This document shows positions 59,735 to 64,000 of a DNA stretch of 64,000 bases, in pieces; within the stretch, counting starts at the first letter, position 1, and every line of letters starts with the position of its first letter. The notes beneath the pieces are model-generated. The model ran no database searches. It was given only the letters and a program-made list of their open reading frames with translations, and had not been told where the DNA came from. Made by a program: the position numbers and the translations under genes. Location of the stretch: contig MLAV02000023.1 in the NCBI GenBank assembly GCA_001870995.2, positions 1-64,000 on the forward strand, written 5' to 3'. The stretch comes from Chitinophaga sp. CB10 (lineage in GTDB: Bacteria; Bacteroidota; Bacteroidia; Chitinophagales; Chitinophagaceae).

Positions 59735-60349
59735 TTATGGGGAGATGCGAATGCTCCGGAAGGTAAGGTTCAAACGTGGCTTCATGCTGTACCCGGCCTT
59801 AGCAATCCGGTGCTCCCAGTGCTGCTGCAGGTCGCCTTTCATCAGGAGGAGAGAGCCGTTGCTCAGTGTGAGCGCGTATTTGTTGCTATGGTTATCCAGC
59901 TGCCTGAATTCGAAAGGCCTGGCTGCGCCCAGGCTCACGGAGGCTATTACCGGCCGGTTGCCAAGCTCGCTCTCCTTATCGCGGTGCCAGGCCACGGAAT
60001 CGTTTTCATTGCGGTAGAGGTTGAGCAGCACGCTGTTGAAGGTATAGCCGGTAGTGGCGGTGATTTTTTCCCGGAGTTCCTGCAACTCCGGCAGCCAGGG
60101 ATGCATATGCAGGGTTCTGCCGGCCATGTGGTAGACCTTATCGGGGTCCCCGTACCAGGCCGTAAGGCGGGGCGTAAGCACTTCCTTATCGTACATCCGC
60201 TGCACGTTTTGCTCCCAGGGAACGATTTCAATCAGGTTATGCATTAACTTTATCGCAGCGCCGGTTTCCATAAACCCGGGAAAATATTCAAGGAGTTCTC
60301 CGGGGAAACGGAAGCCTTCCGATTCATTAAACAAATTCAGCTGTACCAT
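59735..60349 (-). CDS. alkB: AlkB-like alpha-ketoglutarate-dependent dioxygenase
   Basis: A 204-residue iron(II)/2-oxoglutarate dioxygenase that repairs alkylated DNA or RNA bases. The iron ligands are in AWHRDKE (HxD) near residue 120 and His in HWEHRI. The 2-oxoglutarate Arg is in KPRLNLTFR (RxNxTFR). A nucleotide-recognition-like segment YGDPDKVYHMAG is present. It stands alone between the sigma operon and an AraC-type regulator. Substrate preference is unclear. Confidence 0.9.
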   Translation of the reverse strand: MVQLNLFNESEGFRFPGELLEYFPGFMETGAAIKLMHNLIEIVPWEQNVQRMYDKEVLTPRLTAWYGDPDKVYHMAGRTLHMHPWLPELQELREKITATTGYTFNSVLLNLYRNENDSVAWHRDKESELGNRPVIASVSLGAARPFEFRQLDNHSNKYALTLSNGSLLLMKGDLQQHWEHRIAKAGYSMKPRLNLTFRSIRISP

Positions 60350-60443
60350 AAGTTAGCTTGTTACCTTTACATTACAATTTTAGGAGCAGCATTGTTATCT
60401 CCCCCAAAACAAAAAAAATTACGGTAATAAAAATGAAACTGAG

Positions 60444-60815
60444 ATGGCCCATAAAAAAGAAAAACGCAGCCTGGAAATAACCAAACAATACTTTGATTTT
60501 TTGGATCAGCATATTGAAGATGTTGTCAGCGGCCGGGCTGCCGCATTCCTGGAACTCAACCAGATTGCGCGGGAGCTGGCTGTATCGCATACGCACCTGA
60601 CGGATACTATCCAAAAAGAAAAAGGCAATCACCCCTGTCATTTTTATGATGCAAAAATTATTGAAAAAGCCAAAGACCTGTTGGGCAATCCGGCGCTTTC
60701 CATTGCGGACATTGCTTTGACGCTGACCTACGATCCATCCAACTTTTCCAAATTCTTCAAAAAATGGACCGGTGAAACCCCTGGCGAATTCAGGAACAAG
60801 ATGCTGAAAAAATAA
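60444..60815 (+). CDS. AraC-type DNA-binding domain protein
   Basis: A 123-residue regulator with two helix-turn-helix motifs and no sensor domain: LNQIARELAVSHTHLTDTIQKEKG and LSIADIALTLTYDPSNFSKFFKKW, ending TGETPGEFR. A small stand-alone AraC protein like this usually controls a neighbouring gene. The following SDR gene is 80 bp downstream in the same direction. Confidence 0.87.
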   Translation: MAHKKEKRSLEITKQYFDFLDQHIEDVVSGRAAAFLELNQIARELAVSHTHLTDTIQKEKGNHPCHFYDAKIIEKAKDLLGNPALSIADIALTLTYDPSNFSKFFKKWTGETPGEFRNKMLKK

Positions 60816-60895
60816 GCGCTGCTAAATTTCCGTAAAGTTCACCATAATACTGCCCTCCGCATTGCCGAATTTCGTTACAACAAAAAATATCATAC

Positions 60896-61651
60896 ATGGC
60901 AAGTAACGACGTAAACGGAAAAGTAGTGCTGATCGCCGGAGGCGCTAAAAATTTGGGCGGATTACTCAGCAGGAATTTTGCGGCAAAAGGCGCTAAATTA
61001 GTGATCCATTATAACAGCGAAAGCACCAAAGCGGATGCGGAAAAGACTTTGGCGGATGTGCAGGCCGCCGGCGCAGCTGCAATACTGGTACAGGGCGATC
61101 TTACCAATGTTGCCAATATTACCAAACTCTTTGATGCGGCGGTAGCCACATTCGGCGGTATCGACATCGCCATTAACACCGTAGGAAAAGTGCTGAAAAA
61201 GCCATTCGTGGATACTACGGAAGCGGAGTACGACAGTATGAGCGACATCAACTCCAAGGTAGCCTATTTCTTTATCCAGGAAGCCGGCAGGAAATTAAAT
61301 AACAACGGGAAAATCTGCACCATCGTAACCTCCTTACTGGCGGCTTATACAGGGTTATACTCTACCTACGAAGGGATGAAGGCGCCGGTAGAACACTTTA
61401 CCAGGGCCGCTTCCAAGGAGTTTGGCAGTCGGGGTATTTCCGTTACGGCCGTAGCGCCCGGACCCATGGACACGGCTTTCTTCTACGGGCAGGAAAGCGA
61501 TGATGCAGTAGCGTATCATAAATCGGCTTCCGCCCTCGGTGGGCTCACCAACATAAAAGACATTGCGCCGCTGGTGGAATTCCTCGTTTCTGACGGCTGG
61601 TGGATTACCGGGCAAACAATTTTTGCAAACGGTGGTTATACTACCAGGTAA
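60896..61651 (+). CDS. SDR family oxidoreductase
   Basis: A 251-residue short-chain dehydrogenase. The cofactor loop is IAGGAKNLGGLLS, a change from TGxxxGIG where the first Gly is kept and GIG becomes NLGG. INTVGKV stands where NNAG usually lies. The active-site segment YSTYEGMKAPVEHF differs from YxxxK: the Tyr is in TGLYSTYEGMK (YEGMK gives Y-x-x-x-K). A C-terminal WWITGQTIFANGGYT is typical of SDRs. It is followed by an NTF2-like gene and probably shares a transcript. Confidence 0.87.
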   Translation: MASNDVNGKVVLIAGGAKNLGGLLSRNFAAKGAKLVIHYNSESTKADAEKTLADVQAAGAAAILVQGDLTNVANITKLFDAAVATFGGIDIAINTVGKVLKKPFVDTTEAEYDSMSDINSKVAYFFIQEAGRKLNNNGKICTIVTSLLAAYTGLYSTYEGMKAPVEHFTRAASKEFGSRGISVTAVAPGPMDTAFFYGQESDDAVAYHKSASALGGLTNIKDIAPLVEFLVSDGWWITGQTIFANGGYTTR

Positions 61652-61702
61652 GTTCATTCCTGCATAAGACGGCCTTCTCAAAACAGTAAACCCGGACAAA
61701 CA

Positions 61703-62026
61703 ATGGACTTATCAAAAATTACCAACGAAAAAGTAAGGCAGGCCATTGAAGCCTGGCAGCATGGCGACAGTGAAACCTTCCTGTCTTACTTCACGGACAG
61801 CCCTACGATGGCCGACGACGGCAATCCGCGCGTTTTTTCCAGCTTCGTGGAAAGTGCGTGTGGGCATGAACGTTTTACCAGCATTGATAAAGTGGAGAAC
61901 AACGGGTTGGAGGTGTATGGGAAATTTCATACCGAAAGCTGGGGCGATTTCAAAACCTACTTCAAATTTCATATGAATGCAGCAGGCAAGTTCGATCGTT
62001 TGGATATCGGGCAGGCCAGGTATTAA
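61703..62026 (+). CDS. NTF2/SnoaL-like small protein
   Basis: A 107-residue protein with the alpha+beta barrel of the nuclear transport factor 2-like fold: KVRQAIEAWQHGDSETFLSYFTDSPTM, then YFKFHMNAAGKFDRLDIGQARY. These proteins bind or isomerise small molecules; no catalytic pair was assigned. It is 51 bp downstream of the SDR gene. Confidence 0.8.
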   Translation: MDLSKITNEKVRQAIEAWQHGDSETFLSYFTDSPTMADDGNPRVFSSFVESACGHERFTSIDKVENNGLEVYGKFHTESWGDFKTYFKFHMNAAGKFDRLDIGQARY

Positions 62027-62055
62027 TGACCACGTACCATCTACTGTACAATGAA

Positions 62056-62087
62056 AAAACCGTCCCAGTTGATATTGGGACGGTTTT
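62056..62087. terminator. Bidirectional terminator between NTF2-like and SusD genes
   Basis: Stem AAAACCGTCCCA / TGGGACGGTTTT (62056-62067 and 62076-62087), with A-run and T-run on its two sides, so it stops transcripts from both convergent genes. Confidence 0.9.
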
Positions 62088-62109
62088 GATGTTCATGCGT
62101 AGCTATTGT

Positions 62110-63687
62110 TTAGTAACCGGGGTTTTGCGACAGATTTTTATTCAAATCCCTTTCTTTCTGCGGCACCGGCCACAGGTAATCCTTGCGGGCATCGAACAGG
62201 CGGGTTTCTACCGTTACATGGTTGCCTGTTAAGCTCAGTGCGCCGGTAGTTTTGTTCACCGTACCCAGCCTGGTACCATACACTGTACCGCTTCTTACCG
62301 TGGTACCGATCTGCCAGCGCTGAATATCAAACCAGCGTAAACCTTCCAGTGCCAGCTCCACCTGCCGCTCCCTGCGTACCAGCTGGCGCAGCTTGTCTGC
62401 ACTGCTGTACACGGTCCTGTCCACCGCCGGCATGCCAGCGCGGAGCCGCACTGCGTCGATAGCGTCATACACGGAATTGTCGATCACGCCGAGTTCAATT
62501 TGCGCTTCCGCGTACGACAGCAATACCTCTGCATAACGGATCACGATCATGTTCAGACCGGTATTCCACATATCCGGGTAGTCGGAAAGGTTAGCCGTGA
62601 ATTTCTTTTCCACGTAGCCGGTAGGACTGTTGTTGTTATCGTTATAGTAATCCGGGGAACCCGCTTCGATGGAATTGTAATAAGTACCCTCGTATAACTG
62701 TCCCGGATATACGATGGTAGCCGCCAAACGGGGATCCCTGTTGACGTACGGCTGGTCCGGATTATAGCCGGAAGCCGGATCATCGATGGTTTTACCGTTC
62801 TTCATTTCGTAGGCATCCACCAGCGCCTGGGTAGGGCTGAGGGAAGCCCATCCGCCCACGCCGGAAGAAGGCATGATGCCAATGTCGCCATTGGGCACAT
62901 CGTTGGCTTTGTACTGCACATCGAGGATTACCTCGCTGTTGTTTTCGTAGCCGATGCGGAACAGGTCCTGGTAATTAGGATAGAGGGCGTAACCGAGTTG
63001 CATTACTTCTTTGTAATCCGCTACTGCCGCTGCATATTTTTTATCGTACAGTTCCATCCTGGCTTTCAAGGAGAGGGCCGCGCCGCGGGTGATGCGGCCT
63101 ACATCGTTGCCGCTGTAGGAAGCGGGAAGGTTGGGCGCAATTTCCGCCAGTTCCTTAAACAGGGAATCCCTTACGGCTGCATACGGCGTCCGGCTTACGC
63201 TGGCGGCTTCCTGTGTGGAAACGGTATGCGTGATATACGGCACATCGCCATACAGCTGGCTCATCATGAAGTACTGGTAAGCTCTCAGGAAGCGGGCTTC
63301 GGATTTAAAGCGCAGTTTCTTCGCTTCGTCCATTTTCACGCCATCCACATTTTCCAGGAACCAGTTACAGCGCTGGATGGTTTTATAATCCCAACGGTTA
63401 CGCACATACGGCGCGGAAGCGGTGGCGCTGCCGTTGCCCAGGTACTGGAACTCATCCCAGTACCACTGGCTGTACACGTTATCGCTCACAGCGTCCATGT
63501 AGAGCAGGTTATAGCTGGTTTCCCAACCGTTGTAGCAGCCATTGAGGGCGGCCACGGCATCCGACTCTGTTTTCCAGAGCGTACCGTTCTCGTAGGAGTT
63601 GGAAGGTGATTTATCAAGGAAGTCTTTCTGGCAGGCGCTCTGTGCCAGTGCGGCGGCCAGCATGATATATAAAAAGTTCTTTTTCAT
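62110..63687 (-). CDS. susD: RagB/SusD family nutrient-binding lipoprotein
   Basis: A 525-residue lipoprotein (lipobox LAQSAC, Cys near residue 19, then QKDFLDKSPSNSYENGTLW). SusD N-terminal and RagB C-terminal regions are present (IVIRYAEVLLSYAEAQIELG, RQVELALEGLRWFDIQRW). It is the second gene of a SusC/D pair whose SusC begins outside the window. Enzymes that could show the substrate would lie upstream of the window end or are absent. Confidence 0.92.
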   Translation of the reverse strand: MKKNFLYIMLAAALAQSACQKDFLDKSPSNSYENGTLWKTESDAVAALNGCYNGWETSYNLLYMDAVSDNVYSQWYWDEFQYLGNGSATASAPYVRNRWDYKTIQRCNWFLENVDGVKMDEAKKLRFKSEARFLRAYQYFMMSQLYGDVPYITHTVSTQEAASVSRTPYAAVRDSLFKELAEIAPNLPASYSGNDVGRITRGAALSLKARMELYDKKYAAAVADYKEVMQLGYALYPNYQDLFRIGYENNSEVILDVQYKANDVPNGDIGIMPSSGVGGWASLSPTQALVDAYEMKNGKTIDDPASGYNPDQPYVNRDPRLAATIVYPGQLYEGTYYNSIEAGSPDYYNDNNNSPTGYVEKKFTANLSDYPDMWNTGLNMIVIRYAEVLLSYAEAQIELGVIDNSVYDAIDAVRLRAGMPAVDRTVYSSADKLRQLVRRERQVELALEGLRWFDIQRWQIGTTVRSGTVYGTRLGTVNKTTGALSLTGNHVTVETRLFDARKDYLWPVPQKERDLNKNLSQNPGY

Positions 63688-63705
63688 CTTGTGTCGGCGT
63701 TAGAA

Positions 63706-64000
63706 TTAAAAAGTAACGTTGATACCCAGGGTGTTCACTTTTACCTGCGGATAGTAGTACAGGCTGCTGTTAACGGCGGCCTCAGGGTCTACCCAGTCGT
63801 ACAGGTGATCGAGCGTAAGGATGTTTTGTCCGCTGTAGTACACGCGCACTTTTGCAATACCCAGGTTTTTAAGCAGGTGTTCCGGCAGCGTATAGCCGAT
63901 TTGCAGGTTTTTAAGCCGCAGGTAGGAACCATCCTTCACCCAGTAGGAACTTGGCGTACCGCTCGGATCGTTCTGCTTCTGGCTGTAGAGGAGCCTTGGC
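63706..64000 (-). CDS. susC: SusC/RagA TonB-linked transporter, C-terminal part
   Basis: The last 97 residues of a SusC-type barrel, cut by the window edge. The segment PRLLYSQ...SSYWVKDGSYLRLKN is the conserved SusC C-terminal pattern, followed by QIGYTLPEHLL and the end GINVTF with an aromatic last residue. It ends 18 bp before the SusD gene start. The N-terminus is not in the window. Confidence 0.9.
   Translation of the reverse strand, partial: PRLLYSQKQNDPSGTPSSYWVKDGSYLRLKNLQIGYTLPEHLLKNLGIAKVRVYYSGQNILTLDHLYDWVDPEAAVNSSLYYYPQVKVNTLGINVTF

Overview
The window reads as chromosome of a Bacteroidota bacterium, most likely family Chitinophagaceae and close to Chitinophaga. The signs are two SusC/SusD outer-membrane pairs, an ECF sigma/FecR pair, a type IX secretion sorting domain, many exported lipoproteins, promoters of the Bacteroidota form (TTTG, 20 bases, TAnnTTTG), and a RiPP cassette of the 'grasp-with-spasm' kind. 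No rRNA, tRNA, CRISPR array, transposase or phage gene was seen.

Region 1 (1-11300) holds an EthD-like protein, an APH-fold kinase, an Oar-type TonB receptor, an SDR enzyme, a very large secreted PL11 rhamnogalacturonan lyase and a small unknown gene. Region 2 (11437-18831) is the most distinctive part. An ECF sigma gene is followed by two small GG-leader precursor peptides, an ATP-grasp ligase, a 59-residue unknown ORF, a SPASM-domain maturase, a C39-peptidase ABC exporter and its membrane fusion protein. Together these would make, cleave and export a graspetide-like peptide. A 234-bp inverted-repeat element with internal 26-bp tandem repeats sits inside the operon and has supplied the 3' end of the ATP-grasp gene.

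Region 3 (18937-33809) has a GH28 enzyme convergent with a minus-strand locus: ECF sigma, FecR anti-sigma, STN-SusC, SusD, DUF4843 lipoprotein, PKD-like lipoprotein, thioredoxin-like protein and a large zinc metalloprotease. The locus has no carbohydrate enzyme and looks like a regulated uptake system linked to protein or peptide degradation. Region 4 (33996-47945) is mixed: two tandem HNH-like genes, two acetyltransferases, FMN reductase plus alcohol dehydrogenase, an ArsR-SRPBCC-DoxX-YdeI operon with its operator visible, an AraC/aldo-keto reductase divergent pair, a PL9 pectate lyase, an O6-alkylguanine repair protein, a thioesterase and a membrane acyltransferase.

Region 5 (48118-62026) has two exported HEXXH proteases, an Omp85-type barrel, an orphan ECF sigma factor, a secreted protein with a JAMM-like motif, a second acyltransferase, a TetR/SDR pair with two identical operators, an ECF41/SigJ-like sigma factor with a small partner, AlkB, an AraC-type regulator, an SDR and an NTF2-like protein. 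The window ends in a second SusC/SusD pair, with SusC cut by the edge. Pectin breakdown recurs (PL11, GH28, PL9), but the genes are scattered rather than in one locus. Four exported-enzyme genes share an upstream motif close to CCATAACCAAAATCTG.
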